Shown here: in pieces, positions 26,292 to 36,319 of the stretch
Layout of the letters: each line of letters opens with the position of its first letter
Numbering within the stretch: the first letter of the stretch is position 1
Assembly (NCBI GenBank): GCA_029203185.1
Contig: CP119310.1
Location: forward strand, 2,418,001 to 2,482,000
DNA length: 64,000 bases
From: Candidatus Chryseobacterium colombiense
Lineage (GTDB): Bacteria > Bacteroidota > Bacteroidia > Flavobacteriales > Weeksellaceae
Direction: 5' to 3'
Notes under the pieces: model-generated
Databases searched by the model: none
Seen by the model: the letters and a program-made list of their open reading frames with translations, nothing else
What the model was told of the DNA's origin: nothing
Position numbers and translations under genes: made by a program

Positions 26292-29200
26292 TTATTCCTT
26301 GATGAATTTCTTCTGTACCGAAGTTGAACCATCCTGAATATCGATCATATAAACTCCATTAATCAACATGTGAACATCTACCTTGTTGTTTAAGATAATT
26401 CCACTTGTGATCAACTGACCTGCAGAACTATAAATCTTATAATTGGCTCTCTTGCTGATATTCTTAACATTCAATACCGTACTTACAGGGTTAGGATAAA
26501 TTAAGATATCATCCTGATTCAATAAACTGCTTGTCGGTTTCTTAGAGATTCTTATCGAGTAATCTTCTACTTCACCCTTGTCAAAGTTGGTACAGTTTAC
26601 CGGAATTCCTCCTTTCATTAAGGCTACTCTCATCACGACATACATATAATCTACATTGCTTACAAATGCATCTGCTGGCACACTAAATGTTGTCGTTGCT
26701 GTCGCTGCAGTATTTGGTCCGGATACCAGGATTCTTTCATTGATATCAAATTCTCCGTTTCTGTCGAAGTCGATCCATGCTACAACTCCTGCATCTCCGG
26801 TTACCACTTTATCAATTGTTAACTGGTTGTTGGTTGATCCCTGGATCAATTCGATCTGAGCAGCAGGAAAAGCTGTATAATTTGTATACGTTGAAGCTGC
26901 AGAAGTATTTACCATCTGTGGTTTACCATTAGGAGTTACTGTTACTTTAGAGATATATTCTCCTGATGAATTAATAGCTCCCATCTGACAGTAAATTACT
27001 GTTGGAGTGGTAAAGTAATACGGTAAAGTGAAATTACCCGGAGTACCGCTACAAACATTGGCTACTTCCATTTCATATTTAGTAAGCTCAGTTAAACCGG
27101 TAAGAGTATAAATATTATTCGTTACCTGAACAGTAGTCCATCCCGGAATTCCTACTTTTCTATATCTTAAGATATACTTACCTGTTGCATCCGGTCCTAC
27201 GTAAGGATCCCACTGAACTTTAGCACTTGTTGGCTTTAACTCAAGAATGGTTAATCCCGGTGGCGGAATTTCACAAGTTCTTTCAGTCGTAAATCTTGCT
27301 AAACTTGACCATGGGTTAGGTGTTGTTGAATTTACACATATATTTCTTACCTGAACTTCATACTGTGTATACGGTGTTAAAGTATATCCTGTTGAAGGAA
27401 GTGAGAAGCTATTAGCCGGCGGGTTCGGTAAATTAATCGGTCCAATCCATGTTGGATCTCCTACTTTTCTCCATTGCAACTGATACGTAGCACTTGCTGC
27501 CAATGGTGACCAGTTAACAACTGCTGTAGTAGATGTAATATTAGTAAAAGTCACATTCGGTGGAGTCGGATCACATTTTGTGGTAAACACATTATGAGAA
27601 TAAGTTCCTACATTCACTGTATTACAAACTGCCGCTACTTCTACTTCATAATTCGTTGCAGGAGTTAATGGATAAGTTGGCGGGTTTAATGTAAATGTCT
27701 GTGTAGTACCTGTTATTGCTGGTATATCAATTGGGCCTGTTGTTGGCAACCATTGAGTAGAACCTACCGGTCTGTATCTCAATTTATAAGAAGCTCCTCC
27801 GATATCCTGTGGCCAAGTAATCGTCGCCGAATTATGAGTAATAGAAGCCGGAGTTACAGTAACAACAGGTGTAGCAGTACTACATACTCTTAATACAATA
27901 TTATCAACAGCTGCCGGTGGCTGTGTTCCTCCTGAAGTATCATTTCTCCATTCAAATACCAAACGCATTACACTTCCTGCAAAGCTGGTAAGGTTTAGAT
28001 TAGCATTAGAATAAGACTGCCAAGTCGTTCCATTTAAATTATACTGTCCTATCTGAACTCTTCCAGTACCAGCTACAATCTGAGTTCCCGGTGTAGGCAT
28101 AAAGTTGGATGGCACCAACCATACTCTTAAATAGTCATAAGCACTTTCACCCTCTGCTTTCCAGTCAAAAGAGAAAGTAGCAAGACTTGTTCCTGCCGGA
28201 ATCTGGATATCTCTATAGGCTTGTACAGTACTTGCCGCAGAAGCAATTGTGTAAGCATTCGTTACACCATTGTCATTTGTAATATAGATAGATTTTCCCG
28301 TATTTCCTGTTGCAGAACCATAGAACCATTTATTAAGTTGTGTTCCGTTCAGTAACCCTAAATCATTTGCTGTTTCAAAATTCTGAATATAAGGAAGCTG
28401 AGCCGGAATTTGCGTAGTCATAAAATTTGGACCCTGAGCTACATAGCTATTATCTGTAGGAGAACAAATTGCTTTTACCCACCAGTAATAGGTCGTATTC
28501 GGAGCTAAAGTCGGTGCAAGGTTTACCGAAGTTGCCGTTGTTGTCCCTGTAGGTGTTCCCGGCTGCGTTGGGGTTGTAGAAACATAATACGCATATCCGT
28601 TTGCCGGTGGCGTTGCAGGAGTTGCCCAGCTTATAATTGCCCCATTACCTGTCAAACCTGTAACTGCTAAACCTGTAGGAGGTAAACAAGTTGGTGGCGC
28701 AACTACAGCCAATGTAAAGTCTACATAGTTTCCATATGGACCAGGTCCGCAAGGAGTAACCGCTCCAATAAAAGATGAAGAAGTTCTCACTCTGTAATTT
28801 CCTAACGCTTGTCCTGCAGGAATATTAATTGTTGCTGTTCCTGTAGAAGCATAAGAAGTTGTTGCTAAAATAGTTTCTCCCGGATCATTAAAATCCATAT
28901 CATTATTCCAGTCAATCCAAACATAATAATAATATGTAGAACCTCCAGAAGTCGCTAAATTCATTACAACACTACTTCCCGGTGAACTAAGGAAAGACAT
29001 GTTAGAATTAACATAAGCTGTATAAGATGATGCTGTATATCCAAGATTTGTCCATCCTCCTGTAGTTGTAACGTTGTTTAAGTAGTAGGTTGTCGAACTA
29101 CTTCCTCCTGTTGGAGCACAATAATTAGTAAATACAGTAACTGGTCCAGACCAAGGACTCGCATCAGTAGAACTACATCTTGCCCGTACCCATATATAAT

Positions 29201-30788
29201 AGGTAGTGTTAATTGCCAAACCAGAAATTGTAGTCGTTGTACCTGTTACTCCAGTAATCTGAGGAGTAGTTGCAGCTCCCGGTGCAATACCTGTTGTATT
29301 GTAATAAATTTCATATCCAAGAGGATTTGTTGTAGAAGCTGTCCATCCAATAGATGCCGAAGATGTTGTAGCAGAGTTTAAAACCAATGCTGTTGGCGGC
29401 ATACAAGTAGGAGGAGCTCCAACCGCTATAGTATAATCCACATAATTACCATATGGCGCAGTGCCACAAGAAGTAAGCGCTCCACTGAATGACACCGCAA
29501 ATCTTACTCTGTAGTTTCCATAAGGCTGCGCTGCCGGAACGTTAATAGTTGTCGATCCTGTAGCAGCATAAGAAGTTGTTGCTAAAATAGTTTCTCCCGC
29601 ATCATTAAAATCCATATCATTATTCCAGTCTACCCACACATAATAGTAATAACTACTAGATCCCGCCGCCGCTAAACTAACATTAATGGCAGCTCCCGGT
29701 GAAGTAGTAAGAGTATTTGTTGAATTATTAACATATCCTGTATAAGAAGATGCTGTATAATTCAAGTTTGTCCATCCTCCTGTCGTTAAGATTTTATTCA
29801 AATAATAAGATGTTGAACTCGTTCCTCCTGTCGGCACACAATATCCCGTATAGAAAGAAACCGGCCCTACCCAAATACTTTGTTGCGTAGAACTACATTT
29901 AGCTCTTGCCCATACATAATAAGTAGTGTTAGCTGCTAATCCCGAAATGGTAGCAGATGTAGTAGTACTTTGTACGGAATTACTAGCATTAAGTACCGTT
30001 GAAGAAGTAGGAGCAACTCCCGTAGTGTTATAATAAACATCATAGCCGTTGGCTGGTACAGGAGTAGGAGCTGTCCAGGTAATCTGTCCGCTATTTGAAG
30101 TAATAACTCCTGTAGCTAGCTGATTTGGAAACATACATCCGGAAGGTGCTTCGCTTACAAGTTGCAGCCTTGGAATAGATGCCGTTCTACTATTTGCAGT
30201 TGGCGGCGAAGCCGGATCTGCATTTACAGTATCACTATACTGATATATTCCAGTATTTGCTCCCGATGTATATGCTCCCCATGTAGCCGTACATGAATAG
30301 CCAGGTGCATTTTCATCAACCGCAATTACCAGATTGCTCGTTCCATCCCACACAAATGGTGTCGTAAGAGAAAGCTCTACCCAGTTTCCTGTCGTCATAT
30401 TACTTAATGTCCCAGAATAAACCTGCGACATTTGTGATAAAGGGACCCAGTCGGTCGTAGAAGAAAAAGTCGTTTTTGTGGTATTCCCAATATAGACTGT
30501 CCATTGATTATAGTTGGATTGGGTTGCTGCCGTAGCGGATACATAAAACCTTACTTTGGTAATTACCGTATTGGTAGTCCCAATAGCTGAGGTAAGCTCA
30601 GCAGATGTATACAATTGTTGTGAATAACTGTATCCATAACAAGAGTAAACAGGAAGGTAGCTTGATGTAGCAGTACCCGTACCAATCGATCCTGTCTGTC
30701 CATTCACAAACAGCCCGAACAGCATACAGAATAATACAACCAACTCCCTAAAGAATTTTTTGTTTTTACAATGTAAAAATACGCTCAT
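26292..30788 (-). CDS. Giant T9SS-exported multidomain protein (fibronectin III / GEVED / jelly-roll), paralog 2
   Basis: A 1498-residue secreted protein. Its signal peptide has a longer start (MSVFLHCKNKKFFRELVVLF, ending FVNGQ). The unique N-terminal beta domain (to about 220) is followed by fibronectin III. Next come two consecutive GEVED plus fibronectin III modules that are close copies of each other; each has YYYYVWVDWNNDMDFND or its IDWNN variant, and GNYVDY. The rest matches the other paralogs: one jelly roll (IPAQLPYIQNFETANDLG), three fibronectin III domains, a GEVED domain and a T9SS type A signal (DILIYPNPVSTVLNV). The DxNxDxxFxxxGE loops could bind calcium. Likely a surface adhesin. 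Monocistronic with its own terminator. Confidence 0.88.
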   Translation of the reverse strand: MSVFLHCKNKKFFRELVVLFCMLFGLFVNGQTGSIGTGTATSSYLPVYSCYGYSYSQQLYTSAELTSAIGTTNTVITKVRFYVSATAATQSNYNQWTVYIGNTTKTTFSSTTDWVPLSQMSQVYSGTLSNMTTGNWVELSLTTPFVWDGTSNLVIAVDENAPGYSCTATWGAYTSGANTGIYQYSDTVNADPASPPTANSRTASIPRLQLVSEAPSGCMFPNQLATGVITSNSGQITWTAPTPVPANGYDVYYNTTGVAPTSSTVLNASNSVQSTTTSATISGLAANTTYYVWARAKCSSTQQSIWVGPVSFYTGYCVPTGGTSSTSYYLNKILTTGGWTNLNYTASSYTGYVNNSTNTLTTSPGAAINVSLAAAGSSSYYYYVWVDWNNDMDFNDAGETILATTSYAATGSTTINVPAAQPYGNYRVRFAVSFSGALTSCGTAPYGNYVDYTIAVGAPPTCMPPTALVLNSATTSSASIGWTASTTNPLGYEIYYNTTGIAPGAATTPQITGVTGTTTTISGLAINTTYYIWVRARCSSTDASPWSGPVTVFTNYCAPTGGSSSTTYYLNNVTTTGGWTNLGYTASSYTAYVNSNMSFLSSPGSSVVMNLATSGGSTYYYYVWIDWNNDMDFNDPGETILATTSYASTGTATINIPAGQALGNYRVRTSSSFIGAVTPCGPGPYGNYVDFTLAVVAPPTCLPPTGLAVTGLTGNGAIISWATPATPPANGYAYYVSTTPTQPGTPTGTTTATSVNLAPTLAPNTTYYWWVKAICSPTDNSYVAQGPNFMTTQIPAQLPYIQNFETANDLGLLNGTQLNKWFYGSATGNTGKSIYITNDNGVTNAYTIASAASTVQAYRDIQIPAGTSLATFSFDWKAEGESAYDYLRVWLVPSNFMPTPGTQIVAGTGRVQIGQYNLNGTTWQSYSNANLNLTSFAGSVMRLVFEWRNDTSGGTQPPAAVDNIVLRVCSTATPVVTVTPASITHNSATITWPQDIGGASYKLRYRPVGSTQWLPTTGPIDIPAITGTTQTFTLNPPTYPLTPATNYEVEVAAVCNTVNVGTYSHNVFTTKCDPTPPNVTFTNITSTTAVVNWSPLAASATYQLQWRKVGDPTWIGPINLPNPPANSFSLPSTGYTLTPYTQYEVQVRNICVNSTTPNPWSSLARFTTERTCEIPPPGLTILELKPTSAKVQWDPYVGPDATGKYILRYRKVGIPGWTTVQVTNNIYTLTGLTELTKYEMEVANVCSGTPGNFTLPYYFTTPTVIYCQMGAINSSGEYISKVTVTPNGKPQMVNTSAASTYTNYTAFPAAQIELIQGSTNNQLTIDKVVTGDAGVVAWIDFDRNGEFDINERILVSGPNTAATATTTFSVPADAFVSNVDYMYVVMRVALMKGGIPVNCTNFDKGEVEDYSIRISKKPTSSLLNQDDILIYPNPVSTVLNVKNISKRANYKIYSSAGQLITSGIILNNKVDVHMLINGVYMIDIQDGSTSVQKKFIKE

Positions 30789-30940
30789 AGTTTTTTAAAA
30801 TTTAATGATGATAATCGTCGAAAGACAAGTTATTTTTTCGATTATATATTCAAAGCTCTGAATATATTTTATTGCAGTTTCAACTGCATTAAGGAAAGGA
30901 TAAATGTTTATTTCATATTGTAAGATTTTTAATAATTACA

Positions 30941-30948
30941 CAAATCTA
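30941..30948 (-). promoter_or_regulatory. -7 box of paralog 2
   Basis: TAGATTTG on the minus strand, inside ATGATTAGATTTGT, which is repeated upstream of paralog 3. The leader would be about 150 bases. Confidence 0.6.
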
Positions 30949-31228
30949 ATCATATTTTCATTAAAAATACCATCAAAAATTACTTATTTTAACTAAAATA
31001 TATAAAATCTTTCAATTATGATTATAAATATCAGAAAAATACACAAAGGTGTGAATTTTTAAAACATTGATTTCCCCCATAAATAAAAGCATTTAGTCAA
31101 TAAACGAAGTCACTATTTTCTTAAAAAGAATGATTCTGTTAAAAAAATTACCGATCCTCTATTGAATGAAAAATATTCGAGTTATTTTTTTAAAACATTT
31201 TATTTTTTAGTTAAAACTCCACAAACGT

Positions 31229-31270
31229 CAATAAAAAAATCAGCTCTCAAATGAGAGCTGATTCTATTTT
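31229..31270 (-). terminator. Terminator of the 1536-residue T9SS cargo gene
   Basis: AATCAGCTCTCA / TGAGAGCTGATT (31238-31249, 31252-31263) and a T run on the minus strand. Same stem as after paralog 2, shorter loop. Confidence 0.88.
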
Positions 31271-31292
31271 AAAAGTAATCAGTTATGATATA

Positions 31293-34200
31293 TTATTCTT
31301 TGATGAATTTCTTCTGTACCGAAGTTGAACCATCCTGAATATCGATCACGTACATTCCGTTAATCAATGAATGAACATCTACCTTATTGTTTAAGATAAT
31401 TCCACTTGTGATCAACTGTCCTGCAGAACTATATATTTTATAATTAGCTCTCTTGCTGATATTCTTGACATTCAATACCGTGCTTACTGGGTTAGGATAA
31501 ATTAAGATATCATCCTGATTCAATAAACTGTTTGCCTGTTTTTTAGAAATTCTTACCGTGTAATCTTCCACTTCTCCACTGTTGAAGCTAGTACAGTTTA
31601 CCGGAATACCTCCTTTCATTAAAGCAACTCTCATCACTACATACATATAGTCTGCATTGCTTACAAATGCATCTGAAGGTACACTGAATGTCGTAGTTGC
31701 TGTTGCTGCAGTATTTGGTCCGGATACTAAGATTCTTTCATTGATATCAAATTCCCCATTTCTGTCGAAGTCGATCCATGCTACAACCCCTGCATCTGCG
31801 GTTACTACTTTATCAATTGTTAGCTGGTTGTTGGTTGATCCCTGGATCAATTCAATCTGAGCAGGGACTACAGCTGTATAATCAGTATATGTTGAAGCTG
31901 CAGAAGTATTTACCATCTGTGGTTTGCCATTAGGAATTACTGTTACTTTAGAGATATAATCACCTACAGAATTCGATGCTCCCATCTGACAGTAAATTAC
32001 TGTTGGAGTGGTAAAATAGTACGGTAACGTAAAATTACCCGGAGTACCACTACAAACATTAGCTACCTCCATTTCATATTTAGTAAGCTCCGTTAAACCG
32101 GTAAGAGTATAAATATTATTCGTTACCTGAACAGTAGTCCATCCCGGAATTCCTACTTTTCTGTATTTCAATACATATTTACCTGTAGCATCCGGTCCTA
32201 CGTAAGGATCCCACTGAACTTTAGCACTTGTTGGTTTTAACTCAAGAATGGTTAATCCAGGTGGCGCAATATCACAAGTTCTTTCTGTCGTAAATCTTGC
32301 TAAGCTAGACCACGGGTTAGGTGTTGTGGAATTAACACATATATTTCTTACCTGAACTTCATACTGTGTATACGGTGTTAAAGTATATCCCGTTGAAGGA
32401 AGCGAGAAGCTATTAGCCGGAGGGTTCGGTAAATTAATTGGTCCAATCCATGTTGGATCTCCTACTTTTCTCCATTGCAACTGATAAGTAGCACTTGCTG
32501 CCAATGGTGACCAGTTAACAACTGCTGTAGTAGATGTAATATTAGTAAAAGTCACATTTGGTGGAGTCGGATCACACAATGTAGTAAATTCATTATGAGA
32601 ATAAGTTCCTACATTAACCGTATTACAAACTGCTGCTATTTCTACTTCATATAAAGTCGCTGGTAATAGCGGATAAGTTGGCGGATTCAATGTAAACGTC
32701 TGTGTAGTCCCTGTTGTTAATGCTGGTATATCAACCGGACCTGTTGTTGGCAACCATTGAGTAGAATTTACCGGACGGTATCTCAATTTATAAGAAGCTC
32801 CTCCGATATCCTGTGGCCAGCTAACCTGAGCCGAATTATACGTAATAGAAGTCGGAATTACGGTAACAACAGGTGTAGCCGTACTACATACTCTTAATAC
32901 AATATTGTCAACCGCCACTGGTGGCTGTGTTCCGCCAGAACTATCATTAGTCCATTCGAATACCAGACGCATTATACCACCTGCATAGTTGGTCAAATTT
33001 AAATTAGTATTAGAATAAGACTGCCAAGTTGCTCCATTTAAATTATACTGTCCTACCTGAACTCTTCCTGGTGCTCCAGGTGTTCCTGTTGCAGTTGTAA
33101 TCTGAGTTCCCGGTGTAGGTAAAAAAGTAGCCGGTACCAGCCATACTTTTAAATAATCATAATAGCTTTCTCCATCTGCTTTCCAGTCAAAAGAGAAGGT
33201 CGCAAGACTGGTACCTGCTGGAATCTCAATATCCCTATAGGCATGTACAATACTTGTTGCATTATCAGTATATGAGTTTGTAACTCCATTATCATTTGTT
33301 ATATAGATGGACTTTCCGGTATTTCCGGTTGCAGAACCATAGAACCATTTGTTGGTCTGTCCTCCGTTCAATAATCCTAGATCATTTGCCACTTCAAAAT
33401 TCTGAATATAAGGAAGCTGAGCCGGAACCTGTGTGGTCATAAAGCTTGGTCCCGGAATCCAAATACTGGAGTCTGTAGTGGAGCAAACTGCTCTTACCCA
33501 CCAGTAATACGTCGTATTTGGAGCTAAAGTAGGAGCCAAATTCACAGAAGTCGCTGTGGTAGGAACTCCAACAGTCCCTGCACCAGGAGGTGTATTTGAA
33601 GCAGATACATAATATATATATCCACCAGCAGGCACAGGTGTTGGCGCCGTCCAGCCGATTGTCGCTCCATTCGAGACAATTCCTGTTACATTCAAGGTTG
33701 TTGGAACCTTACAAGTCGGGATTAATAAATTGATGTTATCTATTGCCCCTGCCGGAGAATTTCCTCCATATGAATCATTTTTCCATTCGAATACCAAACG
33801 CATAACACCTCCTGCATAACCTGATAAATCCACATTAGTATTCACAAAGCTCTGCCAAGTTCCCTGCTGGTTCAGCTGACCTAATAGAACTCTATTTGCT
33901 CCTGCTGTAATTGCATTTCCTGCAGTTGGCATATACGATGAAGGAACCATCCATACACTGATATAATCATATAAATATGGTGTCGTTCCCTCTCCCATTG
34001 CTCTCCAATCAAAAGTAAGAATAGCAGGGGAAGCTGCTGTTGTTCCCGCAGGTATAGCAAAATCTCTATATGCCTGGGCTACACTCGTAGAATAGGCATC
34101 ATATGCATTGGTAGCTCCATTATCATTAGAGATAAATATTGAATTCGACGGATTACCTGCTGCTGAACCATAATACCATTTATTTGACTGAGACCCGTTT

Positions 34201-35903
34201 ACAAATCCAAAATCATTACTGGTAAAAGGTTGATAATAAGGCAATGTCGCAGGAATTTGCGTTGTTGTAAATGTTGGCCCCTGAATCCAAATACTTGAAT
34301 TCGTAGAAGAACAAACTGCTCTTACCCACCAATAATAAGTAGTATTTGGAACTAAAGTACTTGGTAAATTAAATGAAGTTCCAGCTACAGGTCCTGTAGG
34401 AGCCGTAGGCGGCGTATTGGTTGTGGAAATATAATATTCATAACCGTTTGCAGGAACAGGATTTGGAGCAGTCCAACTTATAGTAGCCATATTTGAAGAG
34501 ATTCCGCTCACGGCCATTGCTGTAGGTTCTACACAGTTAGGAGTCGGCATTACATTAAAATCATCAAATCCCATATAATACGGATCCCAAGTAGCAGCAT
34601 AAGCTTTAATTCCGAAATTATATTCTCCTGTTGTAGTAGGTACAAATGTTACCTTAACTTTCGTATAGTTTGTACTGTTTGAACCACCATTTGTTGTTTG
34701 TGAAGAAGTTACAAAGGTGCTCAAATTGGTAGCTCCAGTAGAAGATTGTAAAGTGTTTACTAACACATCACCCTGCCAACCGGAATATCCGTCTCCTACC
34801 CAGAAGAAGGAAAAATCATAAGACTGGTTTGCTGTTAAATGAAAACTTGGCGTCCATAAATAAGATGCTGTTGTAGGATAATAAACAGTTACATAATTAG
34901 GAGTAGATTTTGGATCATTATATCCTTGAGAAGAAGCATCCTGAGTTGTAAATAAATTAGAACCTCCATTGGTTGCCCAACAACTCGGTAACACACCAGC
35001 TCCAATACTTGTCATTGAATCAAAATTCTCAGACCAAGGAAAAGTAGAAATTGAAACACATGGGGTTGTGAACGGCAAAGCCATTGGGATCCAATAACTC
35101 TGATCAGTAGCACTGCATTTTGCTCTTACCCAAACATAATAAGTAGTTATTGGTGACAAGCCTGAAATCGTAGCTGAGGTTGTAGTACTTGGTACAGAAT
35201 TACTTGAATTAAGCACAGTACTTGAAGTTGGAGGTATTCCTGTAGTATTATAATAGACATCATATCCATTTGCCGGAGCCGGAGTAGGTGCTGTCCATGA
35301 TATAGCAGCAGTAGCAGCAGTAACAGTTCCTAACGTTATTGCTGATGGTGCAGCACATGTTGGAGGTGCTGATTGAGAAATTGATACATTATCAAAATAA
35401 TAATAAACATCTGAATTGATATCAGAAGTAACATTAAATCGAACATATAAATTCCCTGCCGAAGGCACAAAAGTAATCGTTTTTGTTGCACATGTATTAG
35501 CCGCTATGTGATTGGCAGAATTAATCGTATAAGCCGTCGTCCAAGGTCCCGAAGTGCTTGTAGCATATTCTACCTTTATAGTACCTATATTGGCAGAAGG
35601 CGTAGCAGAGGTTCCCGCATAATAATCTGTTACTTTGTAATCAAAAGACATAGTGACCTGCCCAGTATTATTCCCTGTGAGATTGGGGGAAGTAAACTGT
35701 CCAGTATTTCCATAATACCTTTCTCCCCTAATGGTTCCACCGCTGGTTCCACATATTTGATTGGCAGTAGTATTATTGGAAAAAACCGAGCCACTGGTGG
35801 TCCAGCTGTTAAGTCCCGAGGCCGTCCAATCCTGAGTATAGGTGACCTGGGCCATCAAAAACGAGCCAAAAAGCAATTGGCACATGAGTAAAAGTTTTTT
35901 CAT
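31293..35903 (-). CDS. Giant T9SS-exported multidomain protein (fibronectin III / jelly-roll / GEVED), paralog 3
   Basis: A 1536-residue secreted protein with signal peptide MKKLLLMCQLLFGSFLMAQ. The N-terminal jelly roll (about 20-180, ending VYYYFDNVSIS) is followed by three alternating fibronectin III and jelly-roll units; each jelly roll has the ...W...YxGxDDFNV or AVDNI type end. The C-terminal half (three fibronectin III, GEVED, T9SS type A) is near-identical to paralogs 1 and 2, including CSTATPVVTV, PWSSLARFTTERTC and the tail STSVQKKFIKE. No enzyme motif. A role in adhesion or glycan binding is inference from the domain classes. Confidence 0.88.
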   Translation of the reverse strand: MKKLLLMCQLLFGSFLMAQVTYTQDWTASGLNSWTTSGSVFSNNTTANQICGTSGGTIRGERYYGNTGQFTSPNLTGNNTGQVTMSFDYKVTDYYAGTSATPSANIGTIKVEYATSTSGPWTTAYTINSANHIAANTCATKTITFVPSAGNLYVRFNVTSDINSDVYYYFDNVSISQSAPPTCAAPSAITLGTVTAATAAISWTAPTPAPANGYDVYYNTTGIPPTSSTVLNSSNSVPSTTTSATISGLSPITTYYVWVRAKCSATDQSYWIPMALPFTTPCVSISTFPWSENFDSMTSIGAGVLPSCWATNGGSNLFTTQDASSQGYNDPKSTPNYVTVYYPTTASYLWTPSFHLTANQSYDFSFFWVGDGYSGWQGDVLVNTLQSSTGATNLSTFVTSSQTTNGGSNSTNYTKVKVTFVPTTTGEYNFGIKAYAATWDPYYMGFDDFNVMPTPNCVEPTAMAVSGISSNMATISWTAPNPVPANGYEYYISTTNTPPTAPTGPVAGTSFNLPSTLVPNTTYYWWVRAVCSSTNSSIWIQGPTFTTTQIPATLPYYQPFTSNDFGFVNGSQSNKWYYGSAAGNPSNSIFISNDNGATNAYDAYSTSVAQAYRDFAIPAGTTAASPAILTFDWRAMGEGTTPYLYDYISVWMVPSSYMPTAGNAITAGANRVLLGQLNQQGTWQSFVNTNVDLSGYAGGVMRLVFEWKNDSYGGNSPAGAIDNINLLIPTCKVPTTLNVTGIVSNGATIGWTAPTPVPAGGYIYYVSASNTPPGAGTVGVPTTATSVNLAPTLAPNTTYYWWVRAVCSTTDSSIWIPGPSFMTTQVPAQLPYIQNFEVANDLGLLNGGQTNKWFYGSATGNTGKSIYITNDNGVTNSYTDNATSIVHAYRDIEIPAGTSLATFSFDWKADGESYYDYLKVWLVPATFLPTPGTQITTATGTPGAPGRVQVGQYNLNGATWQSYSNTNLNLTNYAGGIMRLVFEWTNDSSGGTQPPVAVDNIVLRVCSTATPVVTVIPTSITYNSAQVSWPQDIGGASYKLRYRPVNSTQWLPTTGPVDIPALTTGTTQTFTLNPPTYPLLPATLYEVEIAAVCNTVNVGTYSHNEFTTLCDPTPPNVTFTNITSTTAVVNWSPLAASATYQLQWRKVGDPTWIGPINLPNPPANSFSLPSTGYTLTPYTQYEVQVRNICVNSTTPNPWSSLARFTTERTCDIAPPGLTILELKPTSAKVQWDPYVGPDATGKYVLKYRKVGIPGWTTVQVTNNIYTLTGLTELTKYEMEVANVCSGTPGNFTLPYYFTTPTVIYCQMGASNSVGDYISKVTVIPNGKPQMVNTSAASTYTDYTAVVPAQIELIQGSTNNQLTIDKVVTADAGVVAWIDFDRNGEFDINERILVSGPNTAATATTTFSVPSDAFVSNADYMYVVMRVALMKGGIPVNCTSFNSGEVEDYTVRISKKQANSLLNQDDILIYPNPVSTVLNVKNISKRANYKIYSSAGQLITSGIILNNKVDVHSLINGMYVIDIQDGSTSVQKKFIKE

Positions 35904-36119
35904 AGTATAATAAATGAGTGTTAAGATGATTTTAAATTTGCCAATAGGTCTATTTTTATACTATTTTTTAAATAATATTATTCATAGAAATAGGCTGAGA
36001 TTATTCTGTCAGATATTAACGAATCAGATTTATTAAATCCAACCCTTCTGAACAATTAAAATATGGAGAATGTAGAGCTTCTTTTCATAATATTTCACTT
36101 GTATTGGTATTATTTCATA

Positions 36120-36127
36120 CAAATCTA
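36120..36127 (-). promoter_or_regulatory. -7 box of paralog 3
   Basis: TAGATTTG on the minus strand in the same 13-14-base context as for paralog 2. The leader would be about 210 bases. Confidence 0.6.
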
Positions 36128-36263
36128 ATCATTTTTTGTGATCTACCTATTAAAACTTTATTTTTTTATCGATACCATTAAAAAAATCAATTCAAACCTA
36201 TTATCTCATATAATAAACTTCAAATATCTATCAACTTCAACATCTAAAATTTGTCCAATCTTT

Positions 36264-36297
36264 TAAAAAAAAAAGCCTCATGAGAACATGAGGCTTA
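36264..36297 (-). terminator. Terminator of the reprolysin-like protease gene
   Basis: AGCCTCATG / CATGAGGCT with loop AGAA, followed on the minus strand by a long T run. Confidence 0.9.
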
Positions 36298-36319
36298 TAA
36301 GTATAATTTAGAAAATTTA

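Larger units (their letters stand above)
30789..31292. other. Intergenic region between paralogs 2 and 3
   Basis: About 500 AT-rich bases. They contain a -7 box for paralog 2 (30948-30941, minus) and the terminator of paralog 3 (31229-31270). No ORF is supported. Confidence 0.55.
35904..36319. other. Intergenic region upstream of paralog 3
   Basis: About 416 AT-rich bases with the -7 box of paralog 3 (36127-36120) and the terminator of the reprolysin-like protease gene (36264-36297). Nothing else is supported. Confidence 0.55.
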
